DNA of 49,122 bases from a bacterium (GTDB lineage: Bacteria; ARS69), in the NCBI GenBank assembly GCA_025774805.1, contig JALGZR010000062.1, forward strand, positions 1 to 49,122, given 5' to 3'. The translations under genes and the position numbers were made by a program. Of this stretch, positions 27,120 through 38,467 are shown piece after piece. The notes under the pieces are model-generated. The model saw only the letters and a list, made by a program, of their open reading frames with translations. It was not told where the DNA came from and did no database searches. Position 1 is the stretch's first letter. The number at the start of each line of letters is the position of its first letter.

Positions 27120-27346
27120 CTTGATTCCTCCGACGCTTGGAGTTCACTGGAGAACACGATGGGATCCGGCTACGCCGCTCTCCGGGATCTTCCCGGGGCG
27201 CCCGAACGTGGGCTGTCGGTGACCGGCGTGATCACGGTCCCGATGGAGACACATCTTGGTCCGCCGATCTCGACGAAGAGGGCTGATTCAGGCCTCTCGG
27301 GACCCCCGCCCCGGGTTCGTGGAACGAGTGCGCGGGTAGTGTCCGC

Positions 27347-29164
27347 TCACGGTCCTCTGACGTAGAACGCATCGGCCCATTTCCCCCGCCAGACGCGCGT
27401 CAGACCGACCGTTTCGGGCATCCGGGAGGTCAGGTTCTGGTCCAGGAGGACCAGCGTGCCGGCACGGTACATGGCGGGGTCGGCCGCCGCCCGCCTGGGC
27501 CGTCCCACCGCAACGATTTCCCCGGTCGCACCTCCCACCAAGTCGTAGATGTAGAAGAAGTCGGGCGGCGCGAGCGCTAGCGGAGAGATCCTGCGGCCGA
27601 GGAGGAGGACCCGCGAGGGCAGCAGCCCCTCCCGCCGAACCGCGTCGAAGCAGCTTGCGATCTCGCTGCGGTGAGCCGCGTGCCGCAGCGGCAGTGCGGC
27701 GTGGTACAGCCCGACGAACACGAAGGAGGCAAGAAGGACCCCGCAGGCGGTATGGGCCCGGTCGCCTACCCGGCGACGCATGGCCACGGTTGCGACGATG
27801 AAGACCACGGCGATCCCGAGCGTGACCCCGACCGGGACGAGCGATAGTGGGCTCGACACTCCCGCGAGCGGCGTGAGGTTCTGCTCGAACTCCGGCCAGA
27901 GCGGCGACATCCGGGAGTAGGGATCGTAGGTCGGCACCGGGACGTACAGGGCCGACAGCGTCAGGGTGATCGCGGCAACGATGCACACGACGCAGAATCC
28001 CGCCTCGTACAGGCGATGACAGAACACCGCGACCAAGAGCGCCAGGGGCGGGAGGATCGGAACTACATACCAAGGGAACTTGGTCCAGATTACGGTGATG
28101 GTCAGCCCGTAGGCGGCCGTCCACACCAGCAGAAGCCACGGACCACGATCCCGCGGCTTGCGGACCAGATTCCACAACAGGGAGACGAGGCCCGGGACGA
28201 TCAGGAGACTCCAAGGAAACATGGAGTAGAACACGACAAGCGGATAGAACGTCGCCGCCCGACCTGTCTTGATCGTCCGCACGGCAGGCAGCCCGTCGGC
28301 CGAGAGGCTGACGTCGGTCCCACCGGTGACGCGCCCCAGCATCTGGTTGTTGACGTACTCTCGGACGAAATCGTCACCGTGGGCGACGATCTGGTGGACG
28401 TGCCACGGGGCGACGATCACGAGAAAGAGCAGCGCGCCGAGCAGGCCTGTGCGAAGGGACATCGCTCGCCACGCCTTGGTGATCAGTGCGTACAACAGGA
28501 CGATGATGACCGCCGGCCCGACGATCGGCCCCTTGATCAGCACGAGAATTCCGAGGCTCGAGACCAACCCGCAGAACCAGCGCGCGTCGCGAGGGATTCG
28601 CCAGAGACTGAAGACCGTCAGAACGTAGAAGAAGGCGGTCTCCGGCTCCTGCTCGGCGGTCCGCGCGCAGTGCTCGTGGAGGAACTGAGTGGAGGACAGC
28701 AGAACGGCGGCGCCCAACAGGCCGACCGTCCATCCGAAGACGGCGCGTCCGAGAGCGAGCGTCATCGCGATCGTGCCGAGCGCGAAGAGGGCCGAGCTCA
28801 ACCGACCTCCCCACTCGTTGATTCCCAGCACCTTGTACCCCAGAGCGATGAGCCATATCTTCCCCGGCGGCTTGATGAGGAACGGTCGTCCATTGTAGCG
28901 AAGGGTAAGGTAGTCGCCGCTTTCCACCATCTCGCGCGCCGACTGCAAGTAGACGCCCTCGTCGCCGTTGTGCAAGCTGGTGGCCCCGAGATTCCAGAAG
29001 AGAAGGAGGGCGGCGATGCCAAGAAGGAGGAGGGCCGAACCGAAGCGAAGGACGCGCCGCGAGAGGGTGCCACCGTACCTGCCCGGAGCGAGCGCGGTCG
29101 GCACGATGTCTGCCCGCGCTACCGGCGCGCGCCGGGCGGCCGTCTGCTGACCGTCAACGCCCAT
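27347..29164 (-). CDS. GT39/ArnT-like membrane glycosyltransferase
   Basis: The product has 605 residues with about 11-13 membrane segments. The start at 29164 (MGVDGQQ) has AAGGAC upstream. After the first segment (LLLLGIAALLLFWNLG), the first periplasmic loop has HNGDEGVYLQSAREM, whose acidic pair is the catalytic feature of PMT/ArnT enzymes. It is followed by FLIKPPGKIWLIALGYKVLG and GGRLSSALFALGT, typical of the family that transfers a sugar from polyprenyl phosphate to lipid or protein acceptors in the periplasm. The acceptor cannot be predicted, and no lipid-A or glycan cluster is adjacent. The C-terminal ~150 residues form a soluble domain. Confidence 0.85.
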   Translation of the reverse strand: MGVDGQQTAARRAPVARADIVPTALAPGRYGGTLSRRVLRFGSALLLLGIAALLLFWNLGATSLHNGDEGVYLQSAREMVESGDYLTLRYNGRPFLIKPPGKIWLIALGYKVLGINEWGGRLSSALFALGTIAMTLALGRAVFGWTVGLLGAAVLLSSTQFLHEHCARTAEQEPETAFFYVLTVFSLWRIPRDARWFCGLVSSLGILVLIKGPIVGPAVIIVLLYALITKAWRAMSLRTGLLGALLFLVIVAPWHVHQIVAHGDDFVREYVNNQMLGRVTGGTDVSLSADGLPAVRTIKTGRAATFYPLVVFYSMFPWSLLIVPGLVSLLWNLVRKPRDRGPWLLLVWTAAYGLTITVIWTKFPWYVVPILPPLALLVAVFCHRLYEAGFCVVCIVAAITLTLSALYVPVPTYDPYSRMSPLWPEFEQNLTPLAGVSSPLSLVPVGVTLGIAVVFIVATVAMRRRVGDRAHTACGVLLASFVFVGLYHAALPLRHAAHRSEIASCFDAVRREGLLPSRVLLLGRRISPLALAPPDFFYIYDLVGGATGEIVAVGRPRRAAADPAMYRAGTLVLLDQNLTSRMPETVGLTRVWRGKWADAFYVRGP

Positions 29165-29608
29165 AACATTGGGTCCTTGAGGAATTGAGGATTCAGGACG
29201 GCATTCGACCCTTTGCCCACGATCCGAGCTCCGGTGCCCACCGGATCGGCACGGATCGCTCGGCGTCCCGGTCGGTGTGCTCCTGCGCATCCACGGCTTC
29301 CGGGGCGGCCGAGCTCAACGGGTGGTGTCGTCAGTGTCGTCGTCCAGCCGAGGCGAGCGGCCGAAGTCGACGCTCGCCTCAGCCGATCCTCTCCGCGGAG
29401 GTTGGCGAGGCCGGGGCACACGGTTCTCGTCGGGGCATCCGGGTCGGAGAGAGTCACGAGGGGGCCGCCGCCCTTCTGGGGAGACTTCCGTGCCTCCTGT
29501 CGCGAAATCCGCAGTCTCATCGAGCTCGTCGATTCCGAAGGACGTCACCGCGGCCGACCCGAAGATCGGCGGGCAAACCGAGCTGTATCTGGTCGATGCT
29601 TCGGCTCG
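29165..29608. other. Non-coding or decayed region
   Basis: No frame on either strand shows family motifs or a ribosome-binding site with a credible start. One minus-strand frame gives IDQIQLGLPADLRVGRGDVL around 29540-29600. It may be the shifted continuation of the lipoprotein fragment at 29609-29725. The region looks like eroded coding sequence. Confidence 0.35.
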
Positions 29609-29725
29609 TCACTCCCGGCTCATTGGCGTCGGGACGCGGGGGGCAATACGCGCCGTGCAACCCGCCGCAAGGACTATCGCAAAGAGCAGGTACAGGGATT
29701 GGTGAAACGTGTTCATGTGTTCCAT
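29609..29725 (-). pseudogene. N-terminus of a small lipoprotein, prematurely stopped
   Basis: On the minus strand MEHMNTFHQSLYLLFAIVLA is followed by AGC: a lipoprotein signal peptide with lipobox LAAGC. The frame stops after 38 residues. The +1 frame continues past the stop (TSRSIDQIQLGLPADL), vaguely like SmpA/OmlA-type small lipoproteins (a GxxxxxV-type repeat), so a frameshift is plausible. It is too short to assign and probably broken. Confidence 0.4.
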
Positions 29726-29813
29726 CGACTCGGCGAATGGAATCGGGGGCGAACTGCGTGAGCTGTTCGGACCGCGTGCCGGGGGGTCTGCTTCGAGAGA
29801 GGATCGTGCTCAT

Positions 29814-30477
29814 TCAAAGCCACGGTGCGTCGATGAACTCAGTCCTGACCCAGTAGATGTCCCGGTGGCTCGTGAAGAGCAGATACCGTCCATCGGGCGT
29901 GATGTGCGGGATCGACTCGACGTCGTGTGAAATGACCCTGTTGCCGAGATTGAGTGCTTGGCTCCACGAGCCGTCGGCATTTCGAAAGCACACGTACAGA
30001 TCGGTCAGGCCAAGACCACCGTCCCGCTCCGAATCGAAGACGATGCACCTCTCATCGGGTGCCACGGCCGGATGTCCTCCGGCATGCAGGCCCCGAGGAT
30101 CGTCTCTCTTGTCGGGTAGCTGCGGTCGATGCGCGGGAAGCGGGCCCTCCGGTGGCCGGCCAGGCAAGTCGTGTAGACGGTCAGTTCGGCGGTGGCCGAG
30201 ACGTGCATCCAGCTCTCACCCTCGGGGAATGGGCGTGGTTCTTTCCCCTTGCCTCGAGGATGTACATGCCGCCCCCTACTCGGACCCCGTTCGTGTCCTT
30301 CAGGACCCGTCCGAACCGCACCGATGCGCCGTCCGGCATGATGTGCGGCAAGTAGTCGACGTGCCCCTGCGAGAAGTCCGGTGTCCGCGGAGAGCCCCAG
30401 CCACCGGCTTCCCATCGACCGCGGAACCTCGCCGCGTGGTGCTTCCCGAGGTTCGCGCAGAAGTACATCTCCTAGGC
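29814..30477 (-). pseudogene. PD40 beta-propeller protein, multiply frameshifted
   Basis: PD40 motifs appear in three successive frames. VDYLPHIMPDGASVRFGRVL (about 30350) is followed by GESWMHVSATAELTVYTTCL (about 30190). Then come AVAPDERCIVFDSERDGG and LTDLYVCFRNADGSWSQALN, and the gene ends IPHITPDGRYLLFTSHRDIY at the stop at 29814. At least two indels (near 30225 and 30090) break it. The family is the same as the propeller half of the protein at 20939-22819 (compare LHITFRRADGSWTEAQNLGD). The true 5' part is missing: upstream sequence from 30478 belongs to a different protein family. Confidence 0.75.
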
Positions 30478-30796
30478 ACGGTTTCCGAGTCAACCGGTCT
30501 GCCCGTCTCCCGGTCTGCGATTCCATACCCCCCCGACCAAGCGAGCTCGCCGTCTTCGATGAGGGCGATGCCGACCCGGGGACGCCGTAGTGCTCCATTC
30601 TCTCCATCAGGGAGAAGCCGCCTCGCGGGCGACTCGTCACGACAACGAGGGGCAAGAGGTTGCTCTCGATCCTGACTTCTCTCTCATCGTCCGGGCTCGA
30701 CGGGCCGCGCTCCTCGGATCCTGCGGCGATCGCGGCCACGATGGACAAGACGAAGTACACGGCAGAGCGCGTCACCGTAGATGTTCGATTCCCCAC
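30478..30796 (-). pseudogene. 5' part of a serine beta-lactamase-like hydrolase, broken
   Basis: A GTG start at 30796 with a good GGAGGGAGCTC site begins a secreted protein (SAVYFVLSIVAAIAAGS). It continues with VRIESNLLPLVVV and SLMERMEHYGVPG. One base is then missing near 30575-30582 (a CCCGGGG run). The next frame reads VGIALIEDGELAWSGGYGIA and DRETGRPVDSETV, the classic N-terminus of class C beta-lactamase/esterase proteins just before the SxxK motif. Sequence homology stops there and PD40 sequence begins, so the catalytic domain is lost. The junction with the PD40 remnant looks like a deletion between two former genes. Confidence 0.7.
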
Positions 30797-30996
30797 GAGC
30801 TCCCTCCAGCCCACGCAACGCTCATCAGCAGGACGGGAAATACCCGGACAGCGCCCCGACCTTCCCCCCAGATCTTGTTCCACCCAACACGCAGCCGTTT
30901 CGAGCCTGCGGTCTTCTTCCTGCCACACGTCTTCTCGGGGGTATTCCGGAGACGGTCTCTTGTGGAGCCGTAAGCCTTTGATTTGACGAGAGATAG

Positions 30997-31024
30997 TGGT
31001 AGGGGCCGCGAGAATCGAACCCGC
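30997..31024 (-). other. tRNA 3'-end fragment (possible attachment-site remnant)
   Basis: On the minus strand GCGGG-TTCGATT-CTCGC forms a normal T-arm, followed by GGCCCCT, a discriminator A and CCA. That is the exact 3' third of a tRNA. The matching 5' acceptor strand, D-arm and anticodon arm are not found within the 120 bases upstream, so it is not a complete tRNA. It lies exactly where the decayed segment (29.6-30.9 kb) meets intact metabolic genes. The rest of 30797-31376 holds no supported gene. Confidence 0.5.
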
Positions 31025-31376
31025 GGCCCGGCGATTCCCCGAACCATCGAGCCCGTGGTCCGGTGACGACGGGCGATCACGCGACTCCCCGGCCGGCCGC
31101 CGATTCCCGGTCCTCCTGGGACCCCGCCCTCCTCTGCGTCCCGTAGCGCCGTCCCGGGCGGAAGCGGCCCCGGAGAGGAGCGCCCGGGGTCGGGAGCGGC
31201 CCCGCCTGGGGCCACCTCCGGTCCGGCGCTTGACCCTGTCACCACATCACGGGAGATTGGCGGGATGGTGCGTGCGCTCGAGCGGATTGCGGTGTCGATC
31301 CCCGCCGCTGTCCGGTCGAGCGCCGAGCCGCCGTTTTCCGCGTTTGGGACTTTTCCGGGTTGAAGGAGGAACACCG

Positions 31377-33344
<1,968 letters not shown>

Positions 33345-33356
33345 CGGGGGGACGTC

Positions 33357-34637
33357 ATGAGCAAGAACGGGTCCGTGATGATTCTCGACGGGGGACGCCG
33401 GACGCCCCGGCCGGACATCCTGATCGACAACCGGGAGCCGGGGCTGTTCTCCCGTTTCACCACCACGCAGCTCGGGGGAATGGCCATCCAGGCCACGCTC
33501 GAGAACACCGCCGTCGACAGGGACGCGATCGGGCACGTCGTCATGGGCATGGCGACGCACAGCCACCGCGACTCCATTTACGCGGCCCAGGGCATGGCGT
33601 GGCGCGGCGGTCTCGCCGCCGACGTTCCGGCCCTGACCGTCGCCCGGATCTGTGGGAGCGGGGCGGAGGCCGTGGCGGTCGGCGCGGAGATGATGCTCGC
33701 CGGAATCCGACACGATCAGAGCCGCCCCTTCACCGTCGTCGGCGGCGCGGAGAGCATGCAGTACCCCTTCATCGTCTACAACCTGAGGGGGAAGAAGGTG
33801 GGCACGGCGGTCCAGAAGTACGGGCCGGTGGACGCCAGGGCGCTTCCGCCCGGAACGCACCTACAGGACTCGCTCCTGATGGGCCTCTACGATCCGTCCG
33901 CCAACATGGCGATGGCGAACACGGCCGAGGAGCTGGGCCGCCGCTACAAGATCACGCGCGAGGAGGCCGACCGGTTCGGGTACCGCTCCCACACGAACGC
34001 GAAGAAGGCGCGGGACTCGGGTTGGTTCGACGAGGAGATCGAGCCCGTCATGGTCCAGAGGGACGGTGCCGAGGATCCCGTCGAGGTGAAGCACGACACT
34101 CACATTATGGACGACGTGACGCTCACGAAGATGGCCCGTCTGCCGGCGGCCTTCGAGCCCGGTGGGATCATCACGGCGGGCAACGCGAGCGCGGTGGTGG
34201 ACGGGGCGGCGGCCATGGTGATCGCCAAGGAGTCGGACGTCGAGAAGCACGGCCTCAAGCCCCTCGCCCGAGTCGCGGGAATGGGCGTGGCCGCCTGCGA
34301 TCCGCACATCATGGGTTGGGGTCCGGTTCCGGCCACGAAGAAGGCCCTCGAGAACGCCGGGCTCCGGGCGAGCGACCTCGATCACGTGGAGCTGAACGAA
34401 GCGTTCGCACCCCAGGCCCTGGCCTGCATCCGCGACTTCGGCGAGATGGGCATCGACCCCGAGAAGGTCAATCCCATGGGCAGTGCGATCGCCCTGGGTC
34501 ACCCCCTCGGGGCCACGGGGGCGATCCTGACTCTGACGTGCGCGTACGCGCTGCGCCGGAAGCAGGAGCGCTACGGTCTGGTCACGATGTGCATCGGCGG
34601 CGGACAGGGCGCGGCTCTGATTCTGGAGTCGATGTAG
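33357..34637 (+). CDS. Acetyl-CoA acyltransferase (thiolase)
   Basis: The product is a 426-residue thiolase that cleaves 3-ketoacyl-CoA or condenses acetyl-CoA. The nucleophile is in [14 protein letters not shown] (C99). The C-terminal catalytic motifs are present: [12 protein letters not shown] (His-region variant NEAFA), [15 protein letters not shown] and [13 protein letters not shown] (acid/base Cys). A GGGGGGAC site precedes the ATG, and the gene directly follows the dehydrogenase/hydratase fusion, so the pair covers the last three steps of beta-oxidation. An acyl-CoA dehydrogenase is not in the window. The long insertion around residues 150-175 is typical of FadI/MaoC-linked thiolases. 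Confidence 0.92.
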   Translation: MSKNGSVMILDGGRRTPRPDILIDNREPGLFSRFTTTQLGGMAIQATLENTAVDRDAIGHVVMGMATHSHRDSIYAAQGMAWRGGLAADVPALTVARICGSGAEAVAVGAEMMLAGIRHDQSRPFTVVGGAESMQYPFIVYNLRGKKVGTAVQKYGPVDARALPPGTHLQDSLLMGLYDPSANMAMANTAEELGRRYKITREEADRFGYRSHTNAKKARDSGWFDEEIEPVMVQRDGAEDPVEVKHDTHIMDDVTLTKMARLPAAFEPGGIITAGNASAVVDGAAAMVIAKESDVEKHGLKPLARVAGMGVAACDPHIMGWGPVPATKKALENAGLRASDLDHVELNEAFAPQALACIRDFGEMGIDPEKVNPMGSAIALGHPLGATGAILTLTCAYALRRKQERYGLVTMCIGGGQGAALILESM

Positions 34638-34862
34638 GGCACCGACCGGCGACGGAGGGACGCCGGGCGGCGTGTCACGCGACGCTCCGCTGTCCGTAGC
34701 AGGATCGAGCCGTTGACCCGGGTCCCCGCACCCCGCCCTGCTCTTCCCGCACTCTTCACCACCCGGGTCGTTCGTGTCGACGGGTCGAGGGAATCCCCCG
34801 CGCTCCCGGCGGCGATGATTCCCGGCCGCCCCGCTGGCCGACCAACCCGGGAGGACGACCTC

Positions 34863-36890
34863 ATGTGGCCGATTCGGTTCCGGCCGCCGCTTGTCGCGGC
34901 GGCGTTGCTCACGACAGTCTTCGCCACTCCCCCGATCTCCGCTCAGACCGGCGTGGACGGACTCCGCCTCGTCGGGACGAACCTGGATCAGTTCGCGCAC
35001 GTGATGTCCATCCGGGTCGTGGGCGACTACGCCTACGCCTCGATCGGGTTTCCGCCCGGCCTGGAGACCTACGACGTCTCCACACCCTCGAGCCCGGTTC
35101 GGGTGGCATTCATCGGCCGAGCGGCCTGGCGAACCTCCGTTTCGGGGGACACGCTGTTCAGCTACTGTCACTTCGACGGGGTCGAGTGGTACGACATCTC
35201 CTCGGGGATCCCCGTGGCCCTCGGCTCCTACGATCCTCCGAGCGCGACCACCGCCTACGAGGGGGGCGCCCGCGTGGGCGACTCCCTCTATGTAGCGGCC
35301 CTCCAGGCCGGGATCGAGATTGTCGACCTCGGAATGGCGCCGTCGCACACCGGGACGATTCCTCTGAGCGACGACGCCGCCTGGGACGTGGAGGCCTCCG
35401 GCGGGCACCTCTTCGTCGCGAACGGTCGTCACGGCCTGGCGGTCGTCAGCCTCTCGGGGACGCCTGCCGAGGTGGCCACGCTTCCGCTGCCCGGCCTGGC
35501 GAACGACATCGAGATCTCGGGAACCACCGCGCTCCTGGCCCTGGGCGCGGACGGCGTGGCTTCCGTCGACATCTCCAATCCCACGGCTCCGGCTCTCCTG
35601 GACGTTCATCCGACCTGGGGGAACGCGTTCTCCATGGGGCGGATCGGGGATCACCTGGCCGTGGGCGCCTATCCGTTCTTGGAGGAGTACGACGTCTCCG
35701 ATCCGATGAATCTCGTCCGTTCGGGTTGGGACCAGACCCGGACCTATGCGATGGGCGCGGGGGCGGGCGTAAACAGCGCGGGCGACACCCTCTACGCCGT
35801 CGCCGACTGGGAGGGAATGGCGGTCTATGTTCCCGAGGAGGATCCGGGGCCGGACATCGCGATTTACCCCACGCGACTCGACTTCGGCGCGGTCACCGCC
35901 AGCCGGGACACCACCGCCGAAGTCCGGAACAACGGAACGGATGCGCTCGACGTCTCCCTCATCACCGCACCGGCCGGATTCTCGGTCTCGCCGGCGACGT
36001 TCACGGTCCCGCCGGGGGGGGTCCAGAACGTCGTGGTCACCGCCACGAGCACTCCCGAGGTGCGGGGAGAGATCCGCTACTTCTACAGCGCCTCCCGCGG
36101 TCCGGGGGCCCCCTCCTTCGCCAACCAGTTCGTCTATCAGAACAACACGACCTTTCCCCAGGTGGGATCGGTCGCGCCGGACTTCGATCTGCCGGGCACC
36201 GACGGGAACAACCACCGGCTCTCCGACTATCGAGGGAGGGTGGTGTACCTGGAGTTCGGGGCGAACTGGTGACCCATCTGCCCGCTGCAGGCTGCAGCGA
36301 CGGATGCTTCGATCTACTCGCGCTATGATACGACCGAGGCGGTCGTCTTCGAGATCACCCAGTTCATCGACCAGTCCGAGGAGTTCCGGGACACGTTCGG
36401 CATGCGGTTCGTGGGCCTCGAGGACGCCGGGAGCGCGGTCTACTCGACGTATCGGACGCCCGATCCCTACGCGCCCTATCCCCAGGACTACATCATCGAT
36501 CCCGGCGGAGTCGTTCGGCACTGGTCGACGGAGTACGAGCCTCTGGAGGTCATCGCCGTGATCGACGAGCTTCTCGGAGCCACCCCGATCACCGAGAGCC
36601 CGACCGTCGCTTCCGGCCCCTGGCTCTCGACGCCCTCGCCCAATCCGTTCCTCGAGGGCACGACGTTTCGCTTCGGAGTCCCTCTCCGGGGCCGGGCCCG
36701 CGTCACCGTGCACGACATCGGGGGGCGCCGTCTCCGCGTGCTGGCGGACGGAACCTGGTCGGCCGGGGTGCACCGGGTGACCTGGGACGGACGCGACGCC
36801 TCGGGCCGCCGCGCGGCCCCGGGCGTGTACTACGTTCGTTTGGAGACCGACCGGGAGACGCGAACGACGCGGGCGACCCGGCTGCGGTGA
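34863..36890 (+). CDS. Secreted LVIVD-redoxin selenoprotein (Sec-x-x-Cys) with FlgD-like C-terminus
   Basis: The gene reads in one frame from the ATG at 34863 (GGGAGGACGACC upstream) to the TGA at 36890 if the internal TGA at 36270-36272 is decoded as selenocysteine (residue 470 of 675). A signal peptide ([20 protein letters not shown]) leads into LVIVD-type propeller repeats ([39 protein letters not shown]). An Ig-like choice-of-anchor region follows ([20 protein letters not shown]). Then comes a TlpA/AhpC-TSA redoxin domain: [23 protein letters not shown]-Sec-PIC-PLQ. Sec occupies the first Cys of the usual WCxxC motif. The redoxin continues past the TGA ([17 protein letters not shown]), which excludes a real stop. 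A FlgD-like module ([30 protein letters not shown]) ends it. It is a probable extracytoplasmic thiol-redox protein. Confidence 0.88.
36283..36299 (+). promoter_or_regulatory. SECIS-like hairpin in the redoxin selenoprotein gene
   Basis: A perfect 7-bp stem, CGCTGCA/TGCAGCG, with a GGC loop begins 11 bases after the in-frame TGA; the loop lies 18-20 bases from it. The G-rich apical loop and this spacing match bacterial SECIS rules. The stem overlaps the codons for PLQAAAT. Confidence 0.72.
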
Positions 36891-36897
36891 CGCGGGA

Positions 36898-36927
36898 GCG
36901 GCCGTCGCATCGGACAGCTACGGCCGC
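36898..36927. terminator. Stem-loop after the redoxin selenoprotein gene
   Basis: GCGGCCGT/ACGGCCGC pair perfectly over 8 bp with a 14-base loop, 7 bases after the stop. No T-run follows. The remaining bases to 37140 show nothing else. Confidence 0.45.
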
Positions 36928-37140
36928 AACTCGGCTTCAAATCACGACTTGAGAATCAGGAAGCCGGTCCGACGGCCCTCCGGACCCCCCACGGGGACGG
37001 AGCGGCCGTTCGTTGCCTCGGACTCCCCTTGATCCGGCGCGCCAAAGCGGGTAGCAAGCAAGGTGCGCGCGGTCGACCCGGGGCGTGACAAACCCGTTCC
37101 TCTCCACCGGCCGCGGGAAAGCCCCCAAACCTTGAGGAAG

Positions 37141-38454
37141 ATGATGAAGCGAATCCTGGTTCTCGGCGCCGGCCTCGTGTCCCGTCCTCTGGTTCACTAC
37201 CTGACCGACCGCGAGGGCTTCGAGGTCACCGTGGCATCCCGCACCGTAACCAAAGCCGAGGCGCTGGTCCGGGGCCGCGCGCGCGGCAAGGCGCTGGCTC
37301 TCAACGTCAAGGACGAGGGCGCCCTGGACGAGCTGATCGCCGGGCACGATCTGGCGATCTCCCTGCTCCCGGCCACGGAGCACCTCAAGGTCGCCAAGAT
37401 GTGCCTGAATCGGGGCAAGCACATGTCGACGACCTCGTACATCGTTCCGGAGATGCAGGCGCTCGACGCCGAGGCCAGGCGGGCCGGGCTCACGCTCATC
37501 AACGAGTGCGGGGTGGATCCGGGCATCGATCACATGTCGGCCATGCGCATCATTCACGGAGCCGCAGACCGGGGCGGCAAGGTCGTCGCCTTCCGCTCGT
37601 ACTGCGGGGGTCTGCCCGCGCCCGAGGCCAACACGAACCCCATCGGATACAAGTTCTCCTGGGCTCCGCGGGGCGTCCTGATCGCCGCGACCAACCCGGG
37701 CAAGTACCTCGACCGGGGGAAGGTCGTCGATGTCCCCGGAGACGAGCTGTTCGCCTCTCCCGAGATCGTGACCATCGAGAGCACCGGCGTTTTCGAGGGC
37801 TATCCGAACCGGGATTCGCTGCCCTACATGGACATGTACGGTCTCCGGGACGTCCGGACGATGTTCCGGGGCACTCTGCGGAATCAGGGACACTGCCAGT
37901 CCTGGTACCACTGGGTCAAGCTGGGCCTCTTCGACCCGACTCCGCGCCCGGACCTGCCCGGCCTGAGCTACGCCGGCTACATGAGAAGCGTGTCCGGAGC
38001 CAACGGAGATCCGAAGCGCACCCTCGCGGAGAAGATCGGCGTCCCGGACGACCACCCGGCCATTGCGAAGCTCGACTGGCTGGGGATGTTCGAGGAGGAG
38101 CCGATCCCGCTCTCCGAGGGAGGGAACGTCGACATCATGGCCGTCCGGATGCTCGAGCGCTGCTCCCTGGAGGAGGGCGAGCGGGACATGATCGCCCTGC
38201 AGCACGAGTTCGAGATCGAGTTTCCGGATCGGACGGAGAAGGTCTACTCCACGCTGGTCCAGTACGGCATTCCCGGCGGCGACAGCGCCATGGCCCGCAC
38301 AGTCTCCCTGCCGGTGGCCATCGCCAGCCGTCTCCTGTTGGAGGGTAAGATCACCCAGCGGGGCGTTGTCGCCCCGGTCGAGCCCGGTGTCTACAACCCG
38401 ATCCTCGACGAGCTCGAGACACTCGGGATTCGCTGCGAGGAGAGGATGGAGTAG
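37141..38454 (+). CDS. Saccharopine dehydrogenase-like oxidoreductase
   Basis: The product has 437 residues, with tandem ATGs at 37141 and 37144 after TTGAGGAAG. The N-terminal Rossmann fold is MKRILVLGAGLVSRPLVHYL (residues 2-21), followed by TVASRTVTKAEALV. The C-terminal domain has the glutamate-forming saccharopine dehydrogenase signatures ECGVDPGIDHMSA and SYCGGLPAPEANTNPIGYKF. The full family length is present. The usual role is the second enzyme of lysine breakdown through saccharopine (saccharopine to glutamate and aminoadipate semialdehyde), but related enzymes act on other amino-acid conjugates. The lysine-ketoglutarate reductase partner is not adjacent. The next gene starts 13 bases downstream. 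Confidence 0.88.
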   Translation: MMKRILVLGAGLVSRPLVHYLTDREGFEVTVASRTVTKAEALVRGRARGKALALNVKDEGALDELIAGHDLAISLLPATEHLKVAKMCLNRGKHMSTTSYIVPEMQALDAEARRAGLTLINECGVDPGIDHMSAMRIIHGAADRGGKVVAFRSYCGGLPAPEANTNPIGYKFSWAPRGVLIAATNPGKYLDRGKVVDVPGDELFASPEIVTIESTGVFEGYPNRDSLPYMDMYGLRDVRTMFRGTLRNQGHCQSWYHWVKLGLFDPTPRPDLPGLSYAGYMRSVSGANGDPKRTLAEKIGVPDDHPAIAKLDWLGMFEEEPIPLSEGGNVDIMAVRMLERCSLEEGERDMIALQHEFEIEFPDRTEKVYSTLVQYGIPGGDSAMARTVSLPVAIASRLLLEGKITQRGVVAPVEPGVYNPILDELETLGIRCEERME

Positions 38455-38467
38455 GATCGGGTCGCTC

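Noticed and set aside
30900-31370. tmRNA or tRNA-Sec gene on the minus strand
   Set aside because: Only the T-arm and acceptor 3' end are present. No matching 5' acceptor strand, tag-coding region, D-arm or anticodon arm with TCA was found in the expected distance.
33861-36773. Very long open frame on the minus strand antisense to the thiolase and selenoprotein genes
   Set aside because: It is rich in Arg, Gly, Asp and His with no domain motifs, and mirrors the codon bias of the true genes. High-GC antisense frames of this size are common. The same applies to 941-3298 (-), 38351-40639 (-), 41824-45531 (+) and 6277-9414 (+).
36273-36890. Separate downstream gene after the TGA at 36270
   Set aside because: No start codon with a ribosome-binding site lies just after the TGA, the redoxin domain would be split through its active site, and the frame is the same on both sides. 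Selenocysteine readthrough explains it better.
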